NCBI GenBank assembly: GCA_016712145.1
Contig: JADJRO010000001.1
Span: forward strand, 2,666,501-2,730,500
Direction: 5' to 3'
Length of the DNA stretch: 64,000 bases
Source: Saprospiraceae bacterium
GTDB taxonomy: Bacteria; Bacteroidota; Bacteroidia; Chitinophagales; Saprospiraceae
The translations under genes and the position numbers were made by a program. The notes below the pieces were generated by a model that made no database searches, was not told where the DNA came from, and saw nothing but the letters and a program-made list of their open reading frames with translations. Below are positions 45,568 through 54,789 of the stretch, piece after piece; position 1 is the stretch's first letter, and each line of letters opens with the position of its first letter.

Positions 45568-47022
45568 ATGTGCGAAATTAAGAGCTTATCACTTAGAAAG
45601 TTAATAGTAACATGCTGTTTTATCTGCTTGTTTGGCTTGCAGTGCAAACTGGTAACAGCGCAATCCATTTATATCTCCCCGGACATTAATATTAAAAATG
45701 ATTTTTCCTATTTTATATTGCCTCATCCAAACGGTACTATTTCTCTCTTAAGAGATAAGTCCTTTAAAATAAGTTTGCAAACTTTATCTCCGGAATTTCA
45801 ATGGGGTGTAGAAAAATCTATAGAATTACCCGGTCGAAAATGGAGAATTATTGATTTGTTTGAATGGGATAATGATATCGACATTTTTTATGTTAGTAAA
45901 ATGGAAACTAGTTATGGAATTTATTTAAACAGATACAATAGTCAACCTTCGCTAATTCATGAAAAATTAATTTACGATGGCGTTGCGGTCAGTTCGAATG
46001 ATGACATTAAAATAAAATATGCATCAAATAAAAATTGGATGGCCATCGGGTTTCAAAATTTATCGGACGAACGATTGATGGTTTTATATAACCGGAAAGC
46101 AGATTCAATCTATTATACACTTAACTTGACTAAACAATTTCAAGAAGAGCGCCAACATATTTACGATGTTGAAATTTCGGATCAGGGATTTGTTTATTTG
46201 TTTGGCAGAACAAGTGAATCCAATAGAAAGAAAGTTCAAACCCTGATTACAAAAATTGGTTTAGATGGTAATTTATTGGAGGCTAAGGAATTGCCTTTGA
46301 AAGATTATTATTTCACAAGCGGAATGGCTAAAATTGATAATGTTGCCGGGAGTTTGGCTTATGGAGGATTGTATTCTGAAAGGAGCAATACACCACCGGA
46401 AGGATATGCAATTGGTTTTATAAATGATGAGAATCAGATGTCAGAGATAAATTTTATTCAATTTTCTACATCTTTATTAAAAGAATGGTCTGGTAATTCT
46501 AAAAAATCAATTTTATCAAATAGTGAATTAAACACCCGATCCATAGAATTTAAATCAGATAGTGGGTGTTTAATATTTTATGAAAACACCAAGGAGTTAA
46601 GTCGAAGACCCTATTTTAGTGCAACAGATCCAACGGGTGCTTATACAACGCGTTGGTATGATTATTATTTTGATGATATCATTGTAGCATCCTTTGATAA
46701 AAAGGGGGGCTTGTTATGGGAAAAGGTATTTCACAAACGCCAATATTCTCAGGATGATCAAGGGCTATTCAGTTCATTTTTTATTTTCCATACCAATTCT
46801 GTTTTACGAATTATATTTAATGATGCCATCAGTTCGGAAGGTACGGTGTCTGAATACATTTTAAAACCTGGCGGTGAATTCATTCGGAAAAGCATATTAA
46901 ATACCAGTTATAAGAATTTAAACCTTCGATTTAAGGATGCTATGGAATTAGATGCTCAAAGTCTTTTGGTGCCAAGTGAAAACAATGGAAAGTTGAATTT
47001 AGTGAAAATTGTATTTGATTGA
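45568..47022 (+). CDS. Exported protein of unknown function
   Basis: From ATG 45568 this 484-aa protein has a signal peptide (LIVTCCFICLFGLQCKLVTAQ) and a mature part built of repeated short beta strands (ISLLRDKSFKISLQTL, WRIIDLFEWDNDIDIFYV, DVEISDQGFVYLFGRTSE), suggestive of a beta-propeller. No T9SS C-terminal domain or catalytic motif was seen. The longer upstream frame overlaps ftcD on the other strand and is not believed. It is divergent from ftcD, with 15 bp between starts. Confidence 0.65.
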   Translation: MCEIKSLSLRKLIVTCCFICLFGLQCKLVTAQSIYISPDINIKNDFSYFILPHPNGTISLLRDKSFKISLQTLSPEFQWGVEKSIELPGRKWRIIDLFEWDNDIDIFYVSKMETSYGIYLNRYNSQPSLIHEKLIYDGVAVSSNDDIKIKYASNKNWMAIGFQNLSDERLMVLYNRKADSIYYTLNLTKQFQEERQHIYDVEISDQGFVYLFGRTSESNRKKVQTLITKIGLDGNLLEAKELPLKDYYFTSGMAKIDNVAGSLAYGGLYSERSNTPPEGYAIGFINDENQMSEINFIQFSTSLLKEWSGNSKKSILSNSELNTRSIEFKSDSGCLIFYENTKELSRRPYFSATDPTGAYTTRWYDYYFDDIIVASFDKKGGLLWEKVFHKRQYSQDDQGLFSSFFIFHTNSVLRIIFNDAISSEGTVSEYILKPGGEFIRKSILNTSYKNLNLRFKDAMELDAQSLLVPSENNGKLNLVKIVFD

Positions 47023-47284
47023 TCCATTTTCCTTGAATGGTACTGTGTAATTGGATAGTTAGAGTCGCCTAAACGATTCCCCCAATCAGTTTTTATTTCA
47101 TTTTCAAATAATGATCTAGAAGATTTTAATTAATATAAATCTGATTTGACGGTTTTTTTTTTTTTTAAGAAATTCAAATATTTTTTAAAATTTTTTCAAA
47201 TTGCTGATGAGCTTTTCTTAAAAAGTGTACCTTTAAATGTTAACCTATCTAATTATTTTTAAAAAAAAACAAGTCTTTAAATTT

Positions 47285-47923
47285 ATGAAAAGCTTATTTA
47301 TCGGATTACTAGTATCAGCTGCTATCCTGAATGGCCAATCACAGGCTAGCTATATCCCTGGAAGTGCTGCACATAAAACAGCCGCCACAGCCGCCTTTAA
47401 TGCAGCCAACAGCTTGAATGCCATCAATTTAAAAAAGCCAGCTACTGGAGCTGCCTCTGTATTGGGATTTGACCCGGCACCTTTGGCCCAAATGTATAAA
47501 TGGCCAGCTTTTGCTGTTGCAGCCTGCAACAATCAAAAAACACTGAGTGCTGGGATGTGGCCCCCTACAGCAAAGGGAACTCCACTGTTTGATTTAGCGG
47601 GTTCGCCTGTAGTTTATTGTGGAGTAAATAATGCATTTTATCCAGTTTCGGATGAAGCAACTGCAGATTTATTGATGATAGGTGACCTTACATCGATAGA
47701 TATGGGAAGTGGACAAGCCGGAAGTGCTGCTGGATTGGTAGCCAAAAAAACTACAAGTCCTAAAGGGTCATTGGCAATAGTTGCAGAAGGTGTAAAGCCG
47801 GTTTGCAAAGCAAATTGTGGAACTAAAAAACCAATTGTAAAACTCAAGACAATGGGTGGTGCAGAAGGAGTAAAAGCAGAACGCAAGCAAGACAAAACTG
47901 CTGTTGAGAAGAAAATGGATTAA
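47285..47923 (+). CDS. Exported Ala-rich protein, unknown function
   Basis: From ATG 47285 this 212-aa protein has a signal peptide (MKSLFIGLLVSAAILNGQSQ). The mature part is rich in Ala, Gly and Lys (AAHKTAATAAFNAANSLNAI, GSGQAGSAAGLVAKKTTS) with four Cys (VAACNN, VYCGVNN, KPVCKANCGTKK). The C-terminal ~25 residues are highly charged. Composition is unlike its neighbours, with many GCN codons in an AT-rich surrounding. It is preceded by a T14 run (47153-47166) and followed by a hairpin terminator. I do not recognise the family. It is the first gene of the accessory block that holds the caspase-TPR array. Confidence 0.6.
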   Translation: MKSLFIGLLVSAAILNGQSQASYIPGSAAHKTAATAAFNAANSLNAINLKKPATGAASVLGFDPAPLAQMYKWPAFAVAACNNQKTLSAGMWPPTAKGTPLFDLAGSPVVYCGVNNAFYPVSDEATADLLMIGDLTSIDMGSGQAGSAAGLVAKKTTSPKGSLAIVAEGVKPVCKANCGTKKPIVKLKTMGGAEGVKAERKQDKTAVEKKMD

Positions 47924-47948
47924 TTTAAAACATAGTTGAATGAATTTT

Positions 47949-48000
47949 TTTCAGGAGGTCTATTTTTATTTATTTAAGTAGACTTCCTGAAATATTTTTT
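47949..48000 (+). terminator. Imperfect hairpin terminator
   Basis: Arms 47949-47963 and 47978-47992 (13 of 15 paired; TTTCAGGAGGTCTAT against GTAGACTTCCTGAAA) are followed by a T-run. It lies 25 bp after the Ala-rich protein stop. Confidence 0.75.
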
Positions 48001-48121
48001 AAGTGTAAATTATTTTAAAGTTTTGGTGTATAACGTATTGTTCTTAATATACGGATCTAAAATACCTATTTAAATAGCCAAATTAATTTTAACTGTGGAC
48101 TAATATAAAATTCATGTAAAG

Positions 48122-50023
48122 TTGAAAAACAAACTGATACATTCCAGCTCGCTTTTTACTTCGGGATGCCTACTTTGCTGGTTTCTATTTTCAACTGCAT
48201 CCGGACTTACTCAAAATGTTTCCGGGAATACCAAAGCCCTGGTCATTGGATTGTCACACTATCAAGATCCTGAAATTAAGGAACTTCCATTTCCACAACG
48301 AGATGCTGAATTATTTGCAAGCTATCTGTTAGCAAATAATACGTTTAAGCTGGATAAAGAAAATTTAATGGTTTTGGTTGGTAAAGAAGCTACAGCTGCT
48401 GGCGTTGCATCCGCTTTAGATTGGCTGTCAGAGAATACCAAAGTCAAAGACACTGTGATATTGTATTTCTCCGGATATGCAGGCTATCAATTTCGACAAA
48501 GTGAATCCAATGCACCGATATATTATTACGATAGTCCGGCATCACAATCTACATCCAATGCTTTTGATTTGTTCAAGCAATTTAATAAGAATGTAAAATC
48601 AAAAAAACTTAATTTTTATTGTTTCGGAATTTTATATCCTTTGGTTTCACCTTCGGTTTTAGCACAGGATTCCATCCAAACCAAAACTTGGAATATTCAA
48701 GTTGAGCCGTTTCCAAATAAATTTTCCATAAGTAGTTTTTTAAATTCAACAGAAGAAGTACAAACGCGATCCATTTCTGTTGAATTGAAAAGTTTTAATC
48801 ATTATTTACTTGAAGCTTTAATTGGAAAGGCAGATTTTAATCAAGACCTGAGTATAGATTTTAATGAACTCAATGCGTATTTAAATAAAACCAAATGGTC
48901 AGAAGAACATACACCAGGTTTTTTATTTGCAGGCAGTTCATCAAGGAAAAAAGGGTATATCCGTGTAGATCCAAAGCTCTCAACAAATTTAATACAATTA
49001 GAGAAGCATCTAACTGCTACCATTTTGGAACCCAATGAAACCAAGCGAAATGAGCTCAGTTTAAATCAACTGGCGGAAAGGGATCGTTCACTGTATCAGG
49101 ATTTTTTAGTAGCCATTCAATTAGGACATTTAATGATGCCGCCTGATCGAAATGCTTCAATGTTATTGGATTCTATGTTAAGCTTGTCACCCTTTATAAA
49201 TTATCAGGGAGCCATTAAAAGGCGAATGGCCGCTGCGCTGCAAGACGAGACACAACAAGTTTTAAATGCCTATCTAAATTTTGATAACCAAGAAATTGCA
49301 AAAAGAAGAAACAAGACAGGAGCTTATCTAATTTATTCTAACTATTGTCAAAGGGCTTCTGAGCTTTTAGGAAAAGATCACTTTTTGAATAAAATGTTGA
49401 CCGTAAAAGACTTGTATTTTCAAGGCCTTCAGAAGCGAATAGATGGTGAACGAACTTATAATAATCAATTAATTGAAGAAGCACTTGAATTGCAAAAGCA
49501 AAGTTTACAATATGAAAAACAAGCAGCATTTATATATAATGAAATTGGAATTAATTGCAGCCTTCTTGGAAAAAAGGATGATGCCAGAATTAATTTTGAA
49601 AAAGCAATTGAGAATTCTCCCAGCTGGAGTATCCCCTTTGCTAATTTAAGTCAATTGTATTTGGATGAGGATTTAAATAAGGCGCAACGATTGGCAAAAT
49701 ATGCCATCCGTTTAAGTCCAAAAAACAGTTATGGATACAATGTAGAAGGATTGGTTTATTTGGAAGCAGCCAATTATAATAAAGCAGAATCATCTTTCTT
49801 AAAAGCCATTGAAATGGATGGTAAATTTCAGGAGGCCTATTATAATTTAGCATGTATTAAATCCTTACAGTCAGATTTTCAAATGGCAAATTTTTATTTG
49901 GAATTAGCAATTCAAAATGGGTTTTGGGATTTCAATCATGCGAAATCAGATCCGGATTTGGAAGCTTTCCGAAAACAAATTCAATGGATTGAACTTGTTA
50001 AAAAGTATTTTAAAGATAAATAA
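48122..50023 (+). CDS. Caspase-like/TPR protein A, catalytically degenerate
   Basis: This 633-aa exported protein has a hydrophobic N-terminus (GCLLCWFLFSTASGLTQ), a caspase-fold region (residues ~35-270: ALVIGLSHYQD, PQRDAELFASYLL) and C-terminal TPRs (~residues 450-610). The catalytic His position reads SGYAG (Tyr119 where paralogues have SGHGD), and the DACxSG Cys block is replaced by FYCFGILYP, so it should be a pseudoprotease. The EF-hand-like loop DFNQDLSIDFNE (residues 238-249), the KRRMAAALQDETQQ segment and the WIELVKKYF tail match its paralogues. Start is TTG 48122; no in-frame ATG lies nearby. First of four tandem members. Confidence 0.8.
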   Translation: MKNKLIHSSSLFTSGCLLCWFLFSTASGLTQNVSGNTKALVIGLSHYQDPEIKELPFPQRDAELFASYLLANNTFKLDKENLMVLVGKEATAAGVASALDWLSENTKVKDTVILYFSGYAGYQFRQSESNAPIYYYDSPASQSTSNAFDLFKQFNKNVKSKKLNFYCFGILYPLVSPSVLAQDSIQTKTWNIQVEPFPNKFSISSFLNSTEEVQTRSISVELKSFNHYLLEALIGKADFNQDLSIDFNELNAYLNKTKWSEEHTPGFLFAGSSSRKKGYIRVDPKLSTNLIQLEKHLTATILEPNETKRNELSLNQLAERDRSLYQDFLVAIQLGHLMMPPDRNASMLLDSMLSLSPFINYQGAIKRRMAAALQDETQQVLNAYLNFDNQEIAKRRNKTGAYLIYSNYCQRASELLGKDHFLNKMLTVKDLYFQGLQKRIDGERTYNNQLIEEALELQKQSLQYEKQAAFIYNEIGINCSLLGKKDDARINFEKAIENSPSWSIPFANLSQLYLDEDLNKAQRLAKYAIRLSPKNSYGYNVEGLVYLEAANYNKAESSFLKAIEMDGKFQEAYYNLACIKSLQSDFQMANFYLELAIQNGFWDFNHAKSDPDLEAFRKQIQWIELVKKYFKDK

Positions 50024-50128
50024 TACTTTATTGAACATCATGATAGATTTTATAGAATAAGGTTTATTATTAATCTTTGTTTTAATGAGTTGCTTTATTT
50101 GCAAATAATTATTTAGTTTCATTTGATT

Positions 50129-52312
50129 ATGATTATGAGGAAAGGTAAATATGTGTTGTTGTTGCTTCAGCTTTGTTTTATTTTGGGTTTATTTGGTCAA
50201 CAAAAGGGTGTCATTGCACATTCAACTACCAACAAAGTACTATCAACTAAAAATACCTATGCGGTTGTAGTTGGTATTTCGGATTATCAAGATAAGGGTA
50301 TTCCGGATTTGCATTATGCAGATAAAGACGCTGAAGCCTTTGCAAATTTTTTACGAAGTTCGGTATTTGTAAATGGCGACGGATTAGATCCAGACCATTT
50401 ACGCCTTTTAATCAATCAACAAGCAACTGCAGGGCAAGTAGCCGCAGCACTGGATTGGTTATTGGAACAAGCAAAAGAAGGTGATCAGATCATTATCTAT
50501 TTTTCAGGTCATGGTGATGTCGAACGCAAGACCGTTTCACAGCCGGGCTTTTTATTGTGCTGGGATGCACCGGCAAAAGTTTATATGGGAGGGGGAACTT
50601 ATTCTTTAGCCTATTTACAGGAAATAGTAAGCACCTTGTCAACATCAAATCTTGCAAAAGTGATTGTAATTTCTGATGCATGTCATGCAGGGAAACTAGC
50701 CGGAAATCAAATTGGAGGATCCCAATTAACAACAGCCAACCTTGCTAAACAATTTTCTAATGAGATTAAGATTTTATCCTGCCAACCTGGGGAATTCAGT
50801 TTGGAAGGTGAACAATGGGGAGGAGGTCGCGGTGTTTTTAGTTACCACTTGGTAGAAGGATTATATGGTTTAGCAGACCGAAATGCAGATGGCATCGTTT
50901 CGGTCGGAGAAATAGACCGTTATTTAGAAGATCATGTAACTTCTGAAGCTGCACCACAAACGCAGGTACCAATGGTCCTTGGTAACAAAACAGAGCAATT
51001 GGCTACTGTAAATGAATCCTTATTAAAAGAATTAAAAAAAATAAAGGCAAGCGGACAAGTCATTTTTGCAGCAACTGAGGGCCGCGGATTTGAGGATGTG
51101 GAATTAGCTAAACTTGATTCGAATAGCGTAATGAAGTATTATGCCTTTAAAAAGGCTTTGGTTGAAAAAAGATTTTTTAAACCGGAAAATGACTGTGTTG
51201 AGTATTATTATGCATCGCTTTCGAATGAGTCCGAATTAACTCAATTGTTAGGATTTATGAAACGAAATTATGCTGCTGCTCTACAGGATGATGCCCAACA
51301 AGCCATAAACAGGTACATGAAAGCAGATGTACATGAACTGAGTCTTTCTCAAAAAAATAAAATCAACAATTATAGCCATTTCCCACGCCAATTAACTCGA
51401 GCTGCTAATTTATTGGGGCAAAACCATTATCTATATCGAACATTACGGGCTCGAAGTGCCTATTTTGAAGGATTTCCATTGATTTATGGTGGAGAGTTTA
51501 CCCAAGAAATGATTAAAAGAGCAGCTGTAAAATTCCAGGAATCCATTTCTTGGGATCCGGATATGCCACTCGCACTTTTCGGAATGCAATGGATACATGG
51601 CTTTGGCTGGGCACAAGCCGACTCTGCGGAATATTATTTTCAAAAGGCGATTATAAATTCTCCCACGTGGATTCTTCCATGTGTTCGGCAATCGCAAATC
51701 TATTCGACCATGTTGTCGGATTTTGTAAATTCAAAAAAATATCTTGATCTTGCTGCTCAGATAGATTCTACATCTCCTTTATATTGGGAAGCTGAAGGAA
51801 GTTATTATTTTGAACAAATGCGCTACAGTGAAGCAGAAGTTATTTTTAAAAAAATCATAGAAAATGCTTCCTCTTCAACTTGCCTGCCTTGTTCACAAAA
51901 TTTATTGGTAAAAATTTATTTAAAGACTGGACGGCTGACTGAAGCTTTTGATTTAGTTCAAAAATTGATAAATTCTGATTCCACAAATGCTACTTCACAC
52001 AGTACAATGGGAATTGTATTGACAAAGTTGGGTAGGTTTGTAGAGGCTGAAAAAGAATTCAGAATTTCAGGGAGACTTTCTGCAAACAACACAAACCAGG
52101 AAATTTTTATTAACTATTGGCAAGCTTATATCTACCTCGAACAAGATCAAATTGAAAATGCATTTGAAGCATTTGAAAAGGCAATAAAACTTGGTTACGA
52201 TGATTATAGTTGGATGCAGGTTGATCCAGAATTCGTCGCACTACGTCAACATAGTTTGGAGTGGGACGCATTGATGAAGAAATACTTTCCTGAGAAGGTA
52301 GAGAGAAAGTGA
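50129..52312 (+). CDS. Exported caspase-like (C14) peptidase with TPRs, paralogue B
   Basis: From ATG 50129 this 727-aa protein has a signal peptide (LLLLQLCFILGLFGQQKG), a caspase domain (residues ~35-285) with YAVVVGISDYQDKGIPDL, catalytic His128 in IIYFSGHGDVERK and Cys185 in VISDACHAGKLAG, and a canonical EF-hand loop DRNADGIVSVGE (residues 250-261). The segment MKRNYAAALQDDAQQAIN links to ~5-6 TPRs, and the tail is EWDALMKKYFPEK. C14-family proteases cut after basic or acidic residues; here the product is exported. It lies 105 bp after A and 48 bp before C. An ATG at 50135 is equally possible. Confidence 0.85.
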   Translation: MIMRKGKYVLLLLQLCFILGLFGQQKGVIAHSTTNKVLSTKNTYAVVVGISDYQDKGIPDLHYADKDAEAFANFLRSSVFVNGDGLDPDHLRLLINQQATAGQVAAALDWLLEQAKEGDQIIIYFSGHGDVERKTVSQPGFLLCWDAPAKVYMGGGTYSLAYLQEIVSTLSTSNLAKVIVISDACHAGKLAGNQIGGSQLTTANLAKQFSNEIKILSCQPGEFSLEGEQWGGGRGVFSYHLVEGLYGLADRNADGIVSVGEIDRYLEDHVTSEAAPQTQVPMVLGNKTEQLATVNESLLKELKKIKASGQVIFAATEGRGFEDVELAKLDSNSVMKYYAFKKALVEKRFFKPENDCVEYYYASLSNESELTQLLGFMKRNYAAALQDDAQQAINRYMKADVHELSLSQKNKINNYSHFPRQLTRAANLLGQNHYLYRTLRARSAYFEGFPLIYGGEFTQEMIKRAAVKFQESISWDPDMPLALFGMQWIHGFGWAQADSAEYYFQKAIINSPTWILPCVRQSQIYSTMLSDFVNSKKYLDLAAQIDSTSPLYWEAEGSYYFEQMRYSEAEVIFKKIIENASSSTCLPCSQNLLVKIYLKTGRLTEAFDLVQKLINSDSTNATSHSTMGIVLTKLGRFVEAEKEFRISGRLSANNTNQEIFINYWQAYIYLEQDQIENAFEAFEKAIKLGYDDYSWMQVDPEFVALRQHSLEWDALMKKYFPEKVERK

Positions 52313-52360
52313 TTACTGATGAAATGCAATCCTGATTTTATTTTACAACAAGAACAATAA

Positions 52361-54781
52361 ATGAAAAAACTGATTTTAATTTTAGCATTTACATTTTTTA
52401 TTGAGGCAATTAACGCACAACAAAAAGGTGCTTCTCCAAAACCAGTTCTTAGCGGTCAGCAATCAGTAGTTAGTAATACGTATGCTGTTGTGGTTGGGAT
52501 CTCTGATTACCAGGATCCAGGCATCCCCGACCTTCGTTTTGCTGATAAGGATGCAGAAGCCTTTGCTAATTATTTGAGGAGCGATGCAGGTGGTAAATTG
52601 GATAATGATCATCTGAAAGTTTTGATCAATCAGCAAGCAACCATGGCTCAGTTTGGAATTGCATTGGATTGGTTAATGGAATCTGCAAAGGAAGGCGATC
52701 AAGTAATCATTTATTTTTCCGGGCATGGGGATGTTGAAAAAAAGACCTTGACACAACCGGGTTTCTTATTGTGTTGGGATGCTCCTGCAAGAGTCTATAT
52801 CTCAGGAGGTGCTTTTGCACTGCCCATGTTGCAAGAAGTAGTATCGACTATTTCTATCCAAAACAAAGCAAAAGTTATAGTGATTACAGATGCTTGCCGT
52901 TCAGGAAAATTAGCCGGAAGTACCGTAAATGGTTCACAAGCAACTGCGTCTAATTTGGCAAAACAATTTGCCAATGAGATAAAAATACTTTCTTGTCAAC
53001 CAAATGAATACAGTATTGAAGGGGAGCAATGGGGAGGAGGTCGAGGTGCTTTTAGTTTTAATCTTGTAAATGCATTATACGGATTTGCGGATCAAAACAA
53101 TGATTTATCCATTACATTGCAAGAAGCTGGCAGATATTTAGAAGATAACGTAACGGCTGAAGTTGCTCCAGTAAGTCAAGTCCCAATGATTGTCGGAAAT
53201 CGTTCTGAAAAAATAGCACGTGTCGATGTAAAATTTCTCGCCTCAATAAAATCAGGAAAGACAAATCATAAAGACATTTTATCTGCAATCGATGCAAAAG
53301 GATTTGAAGATGAAATATTGGTAAATTTAGATATCGCTATAAAAAGGACCTATAGCTTATTTAGACAAGCTCTAAAAGATAAAATATTTTTAGAACCTAT
53401 AAACAGCTGTGCAGATTTTTATTATCAGCAACTAATTAATGAACCAAAATTAGAAAGATTGCATTCCACTATGCGTCGCAATTACGCAGCGGCTTTACAA
53501 GATGATGCACAGCAGGTATTGAATACGATGCTTAAAACAGGTTTAACTCTCAATGTGCTTGCTGGTATAAAAGCAAAGGATATTTATAGCGAATACCCTC
53601 AAAGACTTGAGCGTGCTGCAGAATTGTTGGGTGAAGGACATTACATGTATAAGGCATTGAAAGCCCGTAAATCATTTTTTGAAGGAATGATTCAGACTTT
53701 GAGAAAAAATAGACAAAAATATTTTTATGAAGCACTGAATTGGCAATCAGATTTTCCGCATGCACAAATTGAGCTTATTTCAACCTTTAAATCAGAAAAT
53801 AAAGATTCCGCAGAATATTACGCAAAAAAGGCAATGGAAATTGCACCACAATGGGTTGTTCCATATACTAGACTATCAAATTATTATGAATCTCGATTTA
53901 GAGACTTTAAAAAAGCAGAGGAACTATTAAATAGAGCAGGTGAGATAGACTCTAATTCTGTATTGGTTTGGTATGAAAAAGCCAATTTTTATAATAACTA
54001 AGAGAACTTGGAAGAAGCAATATACTGGTATAAAAAAGCACTTGCTAAGGTTGGAGATGAGATTTGTTTTAGTTGCGCACTAGTAAATTTAGGTGATACG
54101 TATATAGAAGCTGGACGCTATAAAGAAGCAGAAGAAATATTGCTTGCTGCAATAAAACGAGATTCTACTTTTGGAGGAATGTACAATCGACTTGGGAAAG
54201 TGTACTGGTTAACAAATAGATTTCAGGAATCAGAAGAAACATTTAAGAAGGAAATTCGCCTATCCAAAAGTGAAAGAGACCGCAGTATGGCTTATAATGA
54301 ACTTGGAAACCTAAAATGGCAAATGGGTCGTATGCCGGAAGCAGAATCTTTCTATCTTAAATGTTTACAAGCTGATTCGTCTAATATCAATGGTTATTGG
54401 AACCTGGCCATACTTTACGAGCAAAAAGGAGAATATGCAAAGGCTGAATTGTTTTGCAGAGACTTAATAAAGTTAGATTCGATGGTATTTGAAGGTTTTG
54501 GATTTTTAGGACTTTTATGTGTAAAAACCAATAGACCAATCGAAGCAGAATTTTATGGACGAAAAGCTGTAAAACTGAAACCTACAATCGAAAATTATTG
54601 CTTGCTAGTCTCCATATTGACGATGATAAATAAGATTGATGATGCGTTTGAAGCCCTCGAACAATTGCTCGAAATTGACAAGAATTATGAATGGTTTCAA
54701 AAAGACCCAGATATCGCCCCCTTACGTACTCTTCCCAAGTGGAACGATTTAATGAGTAAATACTTCCCGGATAAAAAGTAG
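52361..54781 (+). pseudogene. Exported caspase-like/TPR protein C, split by an in-frame TAA
   Basis: The pieces 52361-54001 and 54002-54781 share one frame; the TAA at 53999-54001 separates WYEKANFYNN from ENLEEAIYWYKKAL in the middle of a TPR. The N-terminal piece has a signal peptide (LILAFTFFIEAINAQQKG), His122 in IIYFSGHGDVEKK, Cys179 in VITDACRSGKLAG and the acidic loop DQNNDLSITLQE. The second piece has about five TPRs and the family tail KWNDLMSKYFPDK. The first piece alone is a complete protease with few TPRs and might still work. The stop may be a point mutation or a sequencing error. Confidence 0.85.
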
Positions 54782-54789
54782 AATGAAAA

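Noticed and set aside
2399..54001. Alternative genetic code (TAA or TGA read as sense)
   Set aside because: Both TAA and TGA occur as lesions in a few genes while the intact genes here use TAA, TGA and TAG as normal terminal stops without internal ones.
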